A stretch of DNA of 64,000 bases from an uncultured Clostridia bacterium (GCA_948664205.1 CAPNDH010000003.1:1-64000); one strand, 5' to 3'. Positions 8,018 through 17,922 are shown, counted from the stretch's first letter. The notes: a model not told the origin generated them from the letters alone. Translations and numbers: made by a program.

Positions 8018-9172
8018 TTACACTTTCGAACTAGAACGTGATATATTTAATAATATTCCACAGCTACATAGTAATATTACTAGCGCAGTTCCACCATAAC
8101 TAAAGAAAGGAAGTGATATACCAGTTGCTGGCATTGAAGAAGTAACAACTGCTATATTCATTATTGCTTGAAGTCCTATTAATGATGTTATACCTACTGC
8201 TAGTAAGCTTCCAAAGCAATCTTTTGCTTTCATTGATATAACGGCTCCTCTCCATACAAATATTGCAAATAATGCGATTACTGCTATACATCCTATAAAT
8301 CCTAATTCTTCTGCCAATACTGCAAATATAAAGTCATTATGTGGTTCTGGTATATATAAATACTTTTGTTTACTGTTTCCTAGTCCTACTCCAAATAGCC
8401 CTCCTGAGCCTATTGCATATAAACCTTGTATAACTTGCCAACCTGTATCTGTTGCATCTGCCCAAGGATCTAAGAAAGTAGTTAATCTTGCTAAACGGAA
8501 ATCTCCTTTTCCTGTTACTTGCGCCAAAACTAACATTCCAAATACAAGTGCTGAGCCCCCTGCTACACCCGCTGTTAAAAAGTATTTCGTTTTACTTCCT
8601 GCCATTACCATCATTATACTTATTATTGCTATAATAATAATTGATGCACTTAAATGGTCTTGTATAAAGAATAATATTGCTATTGGTGGTACTAAATATA
8701 TAAGTGGTTTTACAAAACCTAACCAAAATGAGTTTAATTCTGTTCTATGATCTGCAAGATATGACGCATAAAATACAATTAACCCTATTTTTGCAAGTTC
8801 TGATGGTTGGAATTGTCCAAATCCTAAATTTATCCACCTTCTTGCACCCTTAACTTCTACACCTATTTTAGGTACAACTACTAATGCAAGAAATATTATT
8901 GAAAGTATGTAAGCAACTTTATAAAGTTTTTTATAAATTCTATAATCTATTTTTGATATTGTAAGCATTAATACTATTCCAATAAAGCCAAATACTGCCT
9001 GATTTATTAAGAAGTGATAACTGTTTCCATAATTAGCAAGTGAAAATGGTGCACTTGCTGATAGTACCATAACAATGCCTAATGCTAATAACAAAAAGAT
9101 TGTTATGCACAATATAAAATCAAATTGTTTTTGATTTGTTTTTCCTTTATTTTTTACCTTTGTATTAGGCAT
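8018..9172 (-). CDS. ftsW: FtsW/RodA/SpoVE-family lipid II polymerase
   Basis: SEDS-family membrane glycosyltransferase that polymerises lipid II at the division or spore septum. About 384 residues with around ten membrane helices. Family blocks seen: GARRWINLGFGQFQPSELAKIG, SGGLFGVGLGNSKQKYLYIPEPHNDFIFAVLAEELGFIG-type region, and PATGISLPFFSYGGTAL near the C-terminus. ATG 9172 is chosen because AAAGGAGAAAAACA precedes it; the longer ORF from 9211 overlaps mraY. Lies directly after mraY. Could be called spoVE in a spore former; sequence alone does not separate the two. Confidence 0.93.
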   Translation of the reverse strand: MPNTKVKNKGKTNQKQFDFILCITIFLLLALGIVMVLSASAPFSLANYGNSYHFLINQAVFGFIGIVLMLTISKIDYRIYKKLYKVAYILSIIFLALVVVPKIGVEVKGARRWINLGFGQFQPSELAKIGLIVFYASYLADHRTELNSFWLGFVKPLIYLVPPIAILFFIQDHLSASIIIIAIISIMMVMAGSKTKYFLTAGVAGGSALVFGMLVLAQVTGKGDFRLARLTTFLDPWADATDTGWQVIQGLYAIGSGGLFGVGLGNSKQKYLYIPEPHNDFIFAVLAEELGFIGCIAVIALFAIFVWRGAVISMKAKDCFGSLLAVGITSLIGLQAIMNIAVVTSSMPATGISLPFFSYGGTALVILLCSCGILLNISRSSSKV

Positions 9173-9200
9173 TGTTTTTCTCCTTTCGAAACTCAAAAAG

Positions 9201-10184
9201 TTATATTGCAAATATTCCTATTATGCATGCTACTAGTGTTACAATACTAAATACTGAAACTACTTTATTTTCTCTCCAACCTGATAATTCAAAATGATGA
9301 TGTAATGGTGCCATTTTAAATATTCTGTTTCCTGTCCTTTTATAATGAGCTACTTGAATCATTACAGATAATGTTTCTAATACTGGTATTATTGCTATTA
9401 TTAACAGTAATAATGGCATTTTTAGGTATAGTGCCATTGCAGATACAGCTCCTCCTAAAAGTAGCGAACCTGTATCTCCCATCATTATTTTTGATGGATA
9501 TAAATTGAATAATAAAAAACCTAAACAAGCTCCTGATAATGCACTTCCAAATAATGTTACTTCTTTTAAATTAAATATTATTCCAATTACTGTTAAACAT
9601 GTAAGTATTATTGTTGTAACACTACTTGATAAACCATCTATTCCATCTGTTAAGTTAATTGCATTTGTTGCCGCTAGCATTACAAATATTGCAAATGGTA
9701 TGTATAACCAAATTGGCATTGTTATTGTGGTTTTAACAAATGGAATATATATGTCTGTTCCATTACCTAATACTTTGCTCAAAAATATAGTGTATACAAC
9801 TGCTACTATTAAAAGTCCTATCATTTTTGCCATTGGTCTTAATCCTTTTGTGTTCCTTAATACTAATTTTTTAAAGTCATCTATAAAACCTATTAATCCA
9901 AACCCTACACTTGTTAGCATTAAAACTATCATGTTTTTAGCAATTTGTGGTTCTATTGTTTTATGTGTATAGTAGTAATATAAACCTATACATATTATTA
10001 CTATACTAATTGCAATTATTATTCCTCCCATTGTTGGAGTTCCTTGTTTTTTTAAGTGTGATTCTGGCCCATCATCTCTTTCAATTTGACCTACTTTTAA
10101 TTTTTTTAGTATTGGTATTATTATTAATGATAGTATTACTGTTATTATGAATGATAATATCAATACTTTTACTTGAAATTCCAT
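9201..10184 (-). CDS. mraY: Phospho-N-acetylmuramoyl-pentapeptide transferase MraY
   Basis: Transfers phospho-MurNAc-pentapeptide to undecaprenyl phosphate, forming lipid I. 327 residues, about ten membrane helices. Conserved blocks: GTPTMGGII (residues 49-57), LIGFIDDFKKL with the DD pair, NAINLTDGIDGLSS, PSKIMMGDTGSLLLGG, and the cytoplasmic HHHFE motif (APLHHHFELSGW). AGGAGGTTAAA precedes the ATG; part of that site lies at the edge of the heptamer repeat at 10196-10308. Confidence 0.97.
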   Translation of the reverse strand: MEFQVKVLILSFIITVILSLIIIPILKKLKVGQIERDDGPESHLKKQGTPTMGGIIIAISIVIICIGLYYYYTHKTIEPQIAKNMIVLMLTSVGFGLIGFIDDFKKLVLRNTKGLRPMAKMIGLLIVAVVYTIFLSKVLGNGTDIYIPFVKTTITMPIWLYIPFAIFVMLAATNAINLTDGIDGLSSSVTTIILTCLTVIGIIFNLKEVTLFGSALSGACLGFLLFNLYPSKIMMGDTGSLLLGGAVSAMALYLKMPLLLLIIAIIPVLETLSVMIQVAHYKRTGNRIFKMAPLHHHFELSGWRENKVVSVFSIVTLVACIIGIFAI

Positions 10185-10195
10185 TTTAACCTCCT

Positions 10196-10308
10196 GTTGG
10201 AGATTAGAGGTTGGAGGTTAGAGGTTGGAGGTTGGATTTATGGTAATTCTTCGAAGAATTTACCTAATTTCCAACTTCCAACTTCCAACTTCCAACTTCC
10301 AACTTCCT
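10196..10308. repeat. Heptamer-armed hairpin between murE and mraY
   Basis: Several GGAGGTT/TTGGAGG 7-bp units, then a central palindrome around TAATTCTTCGAAGAATTTA, then five copies of CCAACTT on the other arm. The arms are mutually complementary, so the whole element can fold into one long hairpin. A second copy lies at 63761-63860. Confidence 0.85.
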
Positions 10309-10352
10309 CTTATGTTCTTTACTGTTTATTGTAAAGTTGGTCTATTTTAAAC

Positions 10353-11828
10353 CTAAATGTTACCTTCTATTATATCATTTACTATTATTCTTTCATCAAA
10401 TGGGTGTTTAACTCCATTTATTTCTTGGTATGGCTCATGTCCTTTTCCTGCTAGAAGGATAATATCTTTTTTGTCTGCCATTTTTATTGCTTTTCTTATT
10501 GCTTCTACTCTGTCTACTATTACAGTATATTTGCCTTTTGTTTTCTTTATTCCTTCCTCTACTTGGTCTACTATTTTTTGTGGGTCTTCTGTACGTGGAT
10601 TATCTGATGTTATTATTGTATAATCTGCTATTCTTCCTGATATTTCTCCCATTATTGCTCTTTTACTTGTGTCTCTATCTCCTCCACAGCCAAATACTGA
10701 AATTACTCTTCCACGTGTATAACTTTTTACTGCATTTAATATACTTTCTAAGCTTTCTGGTGAATGTGCATAATCTATCATTATTGTTAATTCTTTGCTG
10801 TTATTTACTAATTCACTTCTTCCTGGTACTCTTACTTCTTCTAATGCTTCTTTTATTTGGTCTACTGTTGCACCTAATTTTTCTGCTACACATATTGCTG
10901 CTAGTGAGTTATATACACTAAATCTTCCTGGTATTCCTGTTTTTATTCTTTCATTTCTCATTCCTAGTTTTACTTTAAAGTCTACATATGAATTTGTTAT
11001 TGTTATATCTTTTGCAAGCATATTACAGTAGTTGTCTATTCCATATGTTGTTATATTGCAGTTTGGAACTAATTTTGGTAGTTTTGCTACATGGTAATCA
11101 TCTGCATTTATAAATGCTGTTTTACACATTTTAAATAACTCTACTTTTGAATTAAAGTAATCTTCCATGTCTGGATGTTCCTTTTCACTTATATGATCTT
11201 TTGAGAAGTTAGTAAATACCCCTATGTCAAACTCTGAACCTGCAACTCTATGTAATTTTAAACTTTGAGAAGATACTTCCATAACTACTGCTTCACAACC
11301 TGCTTCTGCCATTTTAGCAAAAATTGATTGTAATTTATTGCTTTCAGGCGTTGTTCTATCACTATCTTCTAGTTTTTCTTCTCCTATATATGTTGCTATT
11401 GTTCCTATTAAACCTACTTTTTTACCTGCTTTTTCTAATATTTTCTTTATCATAAATGTTGTTGTTGTTTTTCCTTTTGTTCCTGTAACACCTATTAATT
11501 TAAACTTTCTTGATGGATTATTATAGAAATTACATGAACAGATTGCTAATGCATATCTTGTATCTTTTGCAACTATTACTGTTACTTCTTTTGGTATTTT
11601 CTTTATTAATTCTGTGCTTACTCCTTCTTGTAGCATTACAGCTGTAGCACCTTGACTTATTGCTGTTTCTACATATTCATTTCCATCTGCTGTAAAGCCT
11701 TTTACTGCTATAAATAAATCTCCTTTTCCTATATTTCTAGAGTCTTTATCTAAACCCGCTATTTCTATTTCTAAATTTCCTCTTACTTTTAGGCCTTCTA
11801 AGCCTACTAATATTTCATTTAACTTCAT
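10353..11828 (-). CDS. murE: UDP-MurNAc-tripeptide synthetase MurE
   Basis: ATP-dependent ligase that adds the third amino acid to UDP-MurNAc-L-Ala-D-Glu. About 491 residues. Seen: ATP loop GVTGTKGKTTTTFMI, YATPES-like DRTTPESNKLQ region, EVSSQSLKLHRV, FTNFSKDHISEKEHPDMEDYF, and the Mur ligase C-domain with SDNPRTEDP and LLAGKGHEPYQ. DNPRTEDP is the meso-diaminopimelate-specific DNPR motif, so the cell probably has DAP-type peptidoglycan. ATG 11828 follows TGGAGGAATTTT; the upstream ATG has no such site. First gene of the cluster seen here. Confidence 0.95.
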   Translation of the reverse strand: MKLNEILVGLEGLKVRGNLEIEIAGLDKDSRNIGKGDLFIAVKGFTADGNEYVETAISQGATAVMLQEGVSTELIKKIPKEVTVIVAKDTRYALAICSCNFYNNPSRKFKLIGVTGTKGKTTTTFMIKKILEKAGKKVGLIGTIATYIGEEKLEDSDRTTPESNKLQSIFAKMAEAGCEAVVMEVSSQSLKLHRVAGSEFDIGVFTNFSKDHISEKEHPDMEDYFNSKVELFKMCKTAFINADDYHVAKLPKLVPNCNITTYGIDNYCNMLAKDITITNSYVDFKVKLGMRNERIKTGIPGRFSVYNSLAAICVAEKLGATVDQIKEALEEVRVPGRSELVNNSKELTIMIDYAHSPESLESILNAVKSYTRGRVISVFGCGGDRDTSKRAIMGEISGRIADYTIITSDNPRTEDPQKIVDQVEEGIKKTKGKYTVIVDRVEAIRKAIKMADKKDIILLAGKGHEPYQEINGVKHPFDERIIVNDIIEGNI

Positions 11829-11904
11829 AAAATTCCTCCATAATATATTTTGTATGTACATTATATCTCTAATAATTGTATTTGTAAATTATATTACCAA
11901 AAAA

Positions 11905-12030
11905 AGCATAACTAAAATTTTCTAAGCTCATCCTTCGCTAAGAAAATCTAAGTTCTGCATAATTTATTTCTACGTCAAGTGCCTTATAATATATCTAATG
12001 TTTATGTAAAAATGCACTTTCCTAGAACTA
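11905..12030. repeat. Dispersed palindromic element, family A
   Basis: Starts ACTAAAATTTTCTAAGCTCA and CCTTCGCTAAGAAAATCTAA and ends with CTTTCCTAGAA, matching the 4700-4916 and 36516-36624 copies with a divergent centre. Confidence 0.65.
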
Positions 12031-12068
12031 AAAAAATAATCATTACATATATGCAATGATTATTTTTT
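12031..12068 (-). terminator. Terminator of the 12087-16085 gene
   Basis: Perfect 14-bp stem (12031-12044 and 12055-12068) made of an A-tract, AATCATT and the complementary T-tract, 10-nt loop. Confidence 0.9.
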
Positions 12069-12086
12069 ATTTTAGTTCTTTATAAA

Positions 12087-15000
12087 TTACCTTGCTAATA
12101 CTTTGTAGTATTCATCTAAATCTGTAGTTCTAATTATTCCGTCTCCTGATTCTTCCCTTAAGTCTAATGCGCGTAATGCTAATGGGTCTTGTATAACTTC
12201 TGCCTTTGCTAAATGTTTTATTAACATATCTAAATCTAGTGTTCTTACTCTTCCATCTCCGTCAGCGTCACCTTTTGCTACTATTGAAAATACCTTTTCT
12301 TGATTTCCTTTTGTTGCTTTTAATATCATTCCTGTTTTTATTCTGTTATCATTTGGTACTGGGTTTCCTTCTTTATCCCATACAGTAAGTACACCATTTG
12401 ACTCTAAATTGTTTATAAATGTTTGTACTGATACTGTATTCCCTCTTACTGCTTCTTTTGTATCTACAAATGGTTTGTTTATTTCATAATGTTTTCCTTT
12501 GTAAGAGCTAAATAAATTATATATATCTATTCCTTCTGAATCTTTTTTAGAAATTACATATAAGTCTTCATCTTCTTTTTCATTTGTAATATCTATTTTT
12601 ATATTACCATTTTGATTTTTAAGTACTGTTGCTATATCATTTCCCATTATTAGCTCTGGATTTGCAACTACTATTTTTCCTTCAACTTCTTCAAAGCTTA
12701 CTTTCACAATAATTACTTCTGAAGTTGCATTATAACCTTCTGGTGCTACTTTTTCTTTTATTACAAATGTATGACTTTCTCCTACATTTCCCGGCACAAT
12801 TCCATTTATTAAAAGCTTACCACTTGTTGTTCCATATTCTTTAGTAGTACCATTTGGATTTACTATTGTAAATATTGCTGAACCTTGTGTTATTAATTCA
12901 TTTGTAACTGAATCTAATTTATTTATTTCTATAGAGTAATTTTGTTTTTGAGCTTCTTCTTTTATTTTATCATTTGTTATTATAAGGTTTACTGTATTCT
13001 TTTCTACGCTTTCTGCCTTGCTTATATCTTCTCCTGTAACTGTATAATTTGCAATTTGTATTTTTTCATTTTCATCTTTAGCAAAATTAATAGCTATTTG
13101 TGCAAGGTTTGAATTTAGTTCATATCCTTCTGGTGATTTTATTTGCTCTATTTCATAGTTAATAGTTCCTTCTAATTTTGGAATTTCTAACTCTATAATT
13201 CCACCTTTTATTTGAACTTCCTTATATTCATAATTACCTGTATTCTTATTCGTTAATTTTAATACTGTTGTTCCTTGTTCAATTACATTTCCTTCTCTAT
13301 CCACGCCTGATATTTTTATAAAATATTTTTCTGGTACTACTACTTGTGGCTCTTGTTCATTTATTACTTTTACATTTACTGTGTTTGCTGTGTTACTTAT
13401 TTTTTCTATTCTTGCTCCATTTACAACTGCTGTATTAATAGCTCCATCACTATTAAATGTTATCGTTATTGTTTTTGTAGTTTCATCTAGTATATATCCA
13501 TTTGGAGCTTTTATTTCTTTTAGTGTGTATACGTATTCTTGCCCTAGCATAATCTCTTTATTTGTTTTTGAAAATTCATATGTTATTTTACCTTGTTCAT
13601 TTGCTTTTAAATAATATGTTTTTCCATCTGCTATCAACTCAAACATAGTATCAGTTGATTCTATATTTTGATTTTGTGTATTTACTTTATCAATATTTAT
13701 TGAATAATTATATTTTATTGTTTCTTTTTGAGTTGGTACATTTAGTGTTGCTACTTTTATATTGTCTTGCTCTGTTACTTCTATACCATTATCTCCGCTT
13801 ACTAGTACTATTTTTCCGTCAATTTCTTCAAATGTTAATTTTAGTATTATATCATTTCCTTTTACATATCCAGCTGGTGTTGTGTTTTCAGTTAATATAT
13901 ATACATATGTTCCTGCTTTTTCTGGTGCTGGTAAATTTTCATTATTTCCTGTTGTAGAATATTCTACTTGTGTTCCATTTGGTAATGTTACTGTATACTT
14001 AGTTTCGCCAGTTATAATTTGCCCTTCTTCATCTACTTTATTTAATACTAATTTAAAGTCTTCTGGTACTGGTTCTATTTCTTCTGCTGGTTTTTCTTCA
14101 TTTATTATTCTTATATTCACTTCATTTGAAGTATTGTTTACTTTTTCTATTTTCGTTCCATTTACAACTGCTGTATTAATAGTTCCATCATTATTGAATG
14201 TTATTGTTATTGTTTTTTCTGCTTCGTCTAATACATATCCATTTGGTGCTTTTATCTCTTTTAGTGTGTATACATATTCTTGTCCTTCTACAATTTCTTT
14301 ATTTGTTATAGAAAACTCATATGTTGCTTTTCCTAATGGATTTGTTTTTATATATTGTGTTTCACTAGCTGTTGTTAATTCAAATATAGCAATGTCTTCT
14401 GTTATACTTGTTTTAAAGTTATCATCTTTTACTTTATTAATATTTATTGAATAATTATATTTTATTGTTTCTTTTTGAGTTGGTATATTTAATGTTGCTA
14501 CTTTTATACTATCTTGCTCTGTTACTTCTATACCATTATCTCCATTTGTTAGTACTATTTTTCCGTCAATTTCTTCAAATGTTAATTTTAGTACTATGTC
14601 ATCTCCTTTTACATATCCTGTTGGTGTAGTACTTTCAGTTAATACATATACATATGTTCCTGCTTTTTCTGGTGCTGGTAAATTTTCATTATTTCCTGTT
14701 GTAGAATATTCTACTTGTGTTCCATTTGGCAATGTTACTGTATATTTAGTTTCAGCAGTTATAGTTTGCCCTTCTTCATCTACTTTATTTATTGCTATTT
14801 TAAAGTCTTCTGGTACTGGTGGCATTTTTTCATTTTTAATATTTACTGTTGCTGTTCTTGGGTCTCCATTTGCAATTGTTATAGCTTCACCATTATAAGA
14901 AACTACTTTTCCACTTGATAATATTATTTTATTATCTTGTTTTTCATATGTAAGTTCTAATATTATATTACTTTCCTCTACTACATATCCATTTGGTGCT

Positions 15001-16085
15001 TTTGTTTCTTTTATTAAATATGTATATGTTCCAGTTTCTTCTGGCGCTAAAACAGCTATATTTTCTGTTTTTCCATTAGCATTGGTTGAGTAGTTTTGCT
15101 TTGTACCATCTGGCATTGTTATTGTAAATTCTGCTGAACTACTTGTAATACTGTTATTTTCTTCATCTACTTTATTTATTACTAAATTAAATACTTCTTT
15201 TTCTGCTTCTGGTTCTTTTGCTTTATTTAGTATTTTTTCTTCTATTGTATTACTCTCACTTGTAACACTTGCTATTCCATTTGAATTTGAAAGTGCTGTA
15301 AGAACATTTCCTTCGTCATCAAATGTTACTGTTACTTGTATAGGTTCTTCTACTTTTACATATTCATTTGGAGCTAATATTTCTTCAATAGTATACATAT
15401 ATGGAGCTTCTGTAGTAAGCATTTGTAATTCTTGTATATTTATAACTCCATTTTCGTCTGTTTCTTGGTATACTACTTCTCCATCTAATTTTGTAATTTT
15501 AAATAATGCACTATTATTAGTTATTGCATTTCCACTTTCATCTGTTTTTGTTATTTTTAGGTTATGTGGTATAACATTTTTTTCAACTGGTAATGTTATT
15601 TCTGGTATATTTACATTTTCGTCTTCCCAATATGCATTTTTATCATTACATGTTACATCTGATTCAATTATTTTGATTGTTGTTTGTGTTTGTGAATTTG
15701 TTAATGCCTTAAATTTTAGTGTACATATTGTATCATTAACTCCCAAAGTTCCATCACCTGATGTCTTTGATAGTATAATTGTTTTAGTATCCATTGCTGA
15801 TGTATTAGTATAGCCTTCTACGCCTATTATTTCTAGTAATTGAAGTTTACTCTCATCATACCATACATTTCCTCTATATACTTTAACTTTACCAAGATTT
15901 ACTAATTCTGAAATTTTTAGTTCTACTGTAATTTCATCATTTTCATTATATTTAGATGCATTAGAAGTTAGTTCTAAAACCAATTTATCTTCATTTCCTA
16001 CTGCATTAACTATAATACTCATATAATTCATTAGCATTAATATAATTAAAATTATTGCATATACTTTCTTTGTTATTTTTTTCAT
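12087..16085 (-). CDS. Cohesin / CnaB-repeat / dockerin surface protein
   Basis: Secreted surface protein of 1332 residues with an N-terminal signal peptide (KKITKKVYAIILIILMLMNY). Domains in order: a cohesin-like beta domain (about 30-170); a series of SpaA/CnaB-type repeats, each with a K-x-D/N-E strand (NLVINKVDEE, KIAINKVDEE, KLVLNKVDEE) and an ETKAPxGYV-like end, spanning about 175-1190; and a C-terminal type I dockerin with two duplicated calcium loops (DADGDGRVRTLDLDMLIKHL and ESGDGIIRTTDLDEYYKVL). CnaB repeats usually form isopeptide bonds between Lys and Asn/Asp. Two repeats (about residues 430-640 and 680-890) are near-identical, an internal duplication. It lies downstream of another cohesin protein, so cohesin-dockerin docking between the two is plausible but unproven. 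Confidence 0.88.
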   Translation of the reverse strand: MKKITKKVYAIILIILMLMNYMSIIVNAVGNEDKLVLELTSNASKYNENDEITVELKISELVNLGKVKVYRGNVWYDESKLQLLEIIGVEGYTNTSAMDTKTIILSKTSGDGTLGVNDTICTLKFKALTNSQTQTTIKIIESDVTCNDKNAYWEDENVNIPEITLPVEKNVIPHNLKITKTDESGNAITNNSALFKITKLDGEVVYQETDENGVINIQELQMLTTEAPYMYTIEEILAPNEYVKVEEPIQVTVTFDDEGNVLTALSNSNGIASVTSESNTIEEKILNKAKEPEAEKEVFNLVINKVDEENNSITSSSAEFTITMPDGTKQNYSTNANGKTENIAVLAPEETGTYTYLIKETKAPNGYVVEESNIILELTYEKQDNKIILSSGKVVSYNGEAITIANGDPRTATVNIKNEKMPPVPEDFKIAINKVDEEGQTITAETKYTVTLPNGTQVEYSTTGNNENLPAPEKAGTYVYVLTESTTPTGYVKGDDIVLKLTFEEIDGKIVLTNGDNGIEVTEQDSIKVATLNIPTQKETIKYNYSININKVKDDNFKTSITEDIAIFELTTASETQYIKTNPLGKATYEFSITNKEIVEGQEYVYTLKEIKAPNGYVLDEAEKTITITFNNDGTINTAVVNGTKIEKVNNTSNEVNIRIINEEKPAEEIEPVPEDFKLVLNKVDEEGQIITGETKYTVTLPNGTQVEYSTTGNNENLPAPEKAGTYVYILTENTTPAGYVKGNDIILKLTFEEIDGKIVLVSGDNGIEVTEQDNIKVATLNVPTQKETIKYNYSINIDKVNTQNQNIESTDTMFELIADGKTYYLKANEQGKITYEFSKTNKEIMLGQEYVYTLKEIKAPNGYILDETTKTITITFNSDGAINTAVVNGARIEKISNTANTVNVKVINEQEPQVVVPEKYFIKISGVDREGNVIEQGTTVLKLTNKNTGNYEYKEVQIKGGIIELEIPKLEGTINYEIEQIKSPEGYELNSNLAQIAINFAKDENEKIQIANYTVTGEDISKAESVEKNTVNLIITNDKIKEEAQKQNYSIEINKLDSVTNELITQGSAIFTIVNPNGTTKEYGTTSGKLLINGIVPGNVGESHTFVIKEKVAPEGYNATSEVIIVKVSFEEVEGKIVVANPELIMGNDIATVLKNQNGNIKIDITNEKEDEDLYVISKKDSEGIDIYNLFSSYKGKHYEINKPFVDTKEAVRGNTVSVQTFINNLESNGVLTVWDKEGNPVPNDNRIKTGMILKATKGNQEKVFSIVAKGDADGDGRVRTLDLDMLIKHLAKAEVIQDPLALRALDLREESGDGIIRTTDLDEYYKVLAR

Positions 16086-16103
16086 ATACCTTCTCCCCTT
16101 TAT

Positions 16104-16161
16104 ATATTGACGATTCTTGTGTCAAAGTCATTGTTTAATGACACTCACACAAGAGCCGTCA
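16104..16161 (-). promoter_or_regulatory. Large hairpin between the two cohesin genes
   Basis: Arms ATTGACGRYTCTTGTGT and its complement form a 17-bp stem with two mismatched positions, enclosing a smaller GTCATT/AATGAC stem. It sits between the two minus-strand genes, so it may be a transcription attenuator or an mRNA-processing site tuning the downstream 12087-16085 gene. There is no strong T-run directly behind it on the minus strand. Confidence 0.55.
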
Positions 16162-16191
16162 ATTATATACGTCTCTCGTGTCTTTTTTATA

Positions 16192-16959
16192 TTATTTTAG
16201 TTTGTTTTCATATATTTTATATCTTGCAAATAATATTCCTACCACAATAATTGCACTTACAATTAATATAACTACCATATAAGGTTCTCCTGTTTGTGGT
16301 ATTTTTCCTGAAGTTGCAGTCGTTTTGTCATTTTTTACTCCTGTATTTGAATCAGTTGGTTTTTTATTGTCATTTGATGGATCTGTTGGTTTTGTTGGGT
16401 CTGTTGGATCTGTTGGATCTGTTGGATCTGTTGGGTCTGTTGGATCTGTTGGGTCTGTTGGGTCTGTTGGATTTACTGGATCTTTAGCAGTTACTTTAAA
16501 TTCTACATATGGTGCATTTACATTTTCATCATCAAAATAGACATTTCCATCACTTCCAGTAGCATCAATTTCTGATAATTGAATTCTTGTATTTTCAACT
16601 TCTTTTAATACCTTAAATTTTAGTTTTACAATATCTCCAGATTCAGCATATTGATTTCTTACTAATACAATATTTGTAGCATCTTCTTTTACTTCCCATC
16701 CATTTAATCCTTCTGCTCCTAAGTATTCAAATATGGTTTTATCATATGACTTTAAAGTAGTTACTTTACCTACATTACTAAAGCCATTAATACTTCCTAT
16801 TGAAAATGTAACGCTAACCTCATCTCCTACTTTAACATTTACATTTTGAGTTGTTAAATTAAAAGTAGCACTGTAAGCTGCATTTACAATATTAATATTT
16901 GATAATAAAATAACCAATGCTAGCAAAATTGCTAAACTCACCTTTTTTGTCTTTCTCAT
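16192..16959 (-). CDS. Cell-wall-anchored cohesin-domain protein
   Basis: 255 residues. Signal peptide (RKTKKVSLAILLALVILLSN), a cohesin-like domain (about 30-160), a Pro-Thr-Asp repeat spacer (about 163-195), and a sortase sorting signal: IPQTGE, a hydrophobic helix (VVILIVSAIIVVGILFA) and a basic tail. IPQTG is an LPxTG variant. Such a protein is covalently attached to peptidoglycan and can display a dockerin-bearing partner; the next gene downstream encodes a dockerin. The PTD spacer is encoded by a 9-bp tandem repeat at 16382-16475. No sortase gene is in the window. Confidence 0.88.
   Translation of the reverse strand: MRKTKKVSLAILLALVILLSNINIVNAAYSATFNLTTQNVNVKVGDEVSVTFSIGSINGFSNVGKVTTLKSYDKTIFEYLGAEGLNGWEVKEDATNIVLVRNQYAESGDIVKLKFKVLKEVENTRIQLSEIDATGSDGNVYFDDENVNAPYVEFKVTAKDPVNPTDPTDPTDPTDPTDPTDPTDPTDPTKPTDPSNDNKKPTDSNTGVKNDKTTATSGKIPQTGEPYMVVILIVSAIIVVGILFARYKIYENKLK
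16382..16475. repeat. 9-bp tandem repeat encoding the Pro-Thr-Asp spacer
   Basis: About ten GGATCTGTT/GGGTCTGTT units inside the 16192-16959 gene. Whole units add or remove three residues, so slippage would change spacer length without breaking the frame. Confidence 0.85.
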
Positions 16960-17385
16960 ATTTTTCTCCTTTCTTTATATAATAAAATTAATTTCTTTTT
17001 TATCTTTGTCTATATCATTCTTATAAAGAAGTATAAACAAAATATCTTAATATTACTATAAAAAAGTTTTTCTAAAAAATCAATGGCGTTTTTTACCTAT
17101 ATTTTAAATTTTACATTTTATAAAAAACCACAAAATATACGGAAACTAGCCTTCTTTTTATATTTTTGCCTTTTATTTTTGTTTTATTATATTTTTATTA
17201 CATTTTTTTAGCTTTTAATAAGCTTTACTAGGGAATACCGGACTTTGTTTGTTTTTAATATCAGCTACTAGACAAAATAACTAAGTTATAGTAGAATATC
17301 AAAAGTGAAAAATAAAATTTTCTTAATAAACTCACCTTTATAGTGGATGACTTTCTTAAGAATAAAAAATTAAAGGAGAATTAAT
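16960..17385. other. AT-rich interval with a partial family A element
   Basis: Divergent intergenic region of about 425 bp. No ORF supported. 17306-17366 carries a shortened family A element (AAAATTTTCTTAAT... GTGGATGACTTTCTTAAGAATA). The rest holds long A/T tracts and presumably the promoters for the genes on both sides. Confidence 0.6.
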
Positions 17386-17877
17386 ATGTTTTTAAAGTAT
17401 TTAATAGTTTTTTTAGTATCAATGGTACCACTTATTGAACTTAGAGGATCTGTTCCAATTGGTTTAAGTCCACTTTTAGGTGAAGCTTTACCAATAGTTC
17501 CTCTTTATATAATTTCTATTGTTGGAAATATGCTACCTGTACCAATTATATTTTTCTTTGCAAGAAAAGTATTAGTATGGGGAGCTGATAAGAAATATAT
17601 AGGTAAATTTTTCAAATTCTGTTTAGAAAAAGGTGAAAAAGGTGGAAAAAAATTAGAAGAAAAAGCTGGACGTGGTTTATATGTAGCACTATTCCTTTTT
17701 GTAGGTATTCCATTACCTGGAACAGGAGCGTGGACTGGCACACTAGCTGCAAGTCTTCTTGATATGGATTTTAAAAAGAGTGTAATTGCAATTATGGCAG
17801 GAGTAATACTTGCTGGTATTATAATGGGGTTAGCTTCTGCTGGAGTATTTGGTGCTATTGGTGCAATATTTGCATAA
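17386..17877 (+). CDS. Small multidrug export family membrane protein
   Basis: 163 residues, about four hydrophobic segments. Matches the small multi-drug export protein family (COG2426 type): N-terminal PLIELRGSVPIG and central GIPLPGTGAWTG blocks are characteristic. Probably an inner-membrane transporter; the substrate is unknown, and the family name rests on weak evidence. AAAGGAG precedes the ATG. A terminator follows. Confidence 0.85.
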   Translation: MFLKYLIVFLVSMVPLIELRGSVPIGLSPLLGEALPIVPLYIISIVGNMLPVPIIFFFARKVLVWGADKKYIGKFFKFCLEKGEKGGKKLEEKAGRGLYVALFLFVGIPLPGTGAWTGTLAASLLDMDFKKSVIAIMAGVILAGIIMGLASAGVFGAIGAIFA

Positions 17878-17889
17878 AAAAGATAACTA

Positions 17890-17917
17890 AAAAAGCTGAG
17901 AATTCTCTCAGCTTTTT
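17890..17917. terminator. Bidirectional terminator
   Basis: Perfect 12-bp stem AAAAAGCTGAGA / TCTCAGCTTTTT with loop ATTC, between converging genes. Confidence 0.92.
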
Positions 17918-17922
17918 CTTTA

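Noticed and set aside
16296..16540. Plus-strand ORFs rich in Gly-Ser-Val or Leu over the PTD repeat
   Set aside because: Shadows of the 9-bp repeat in the real minus-strand gene.
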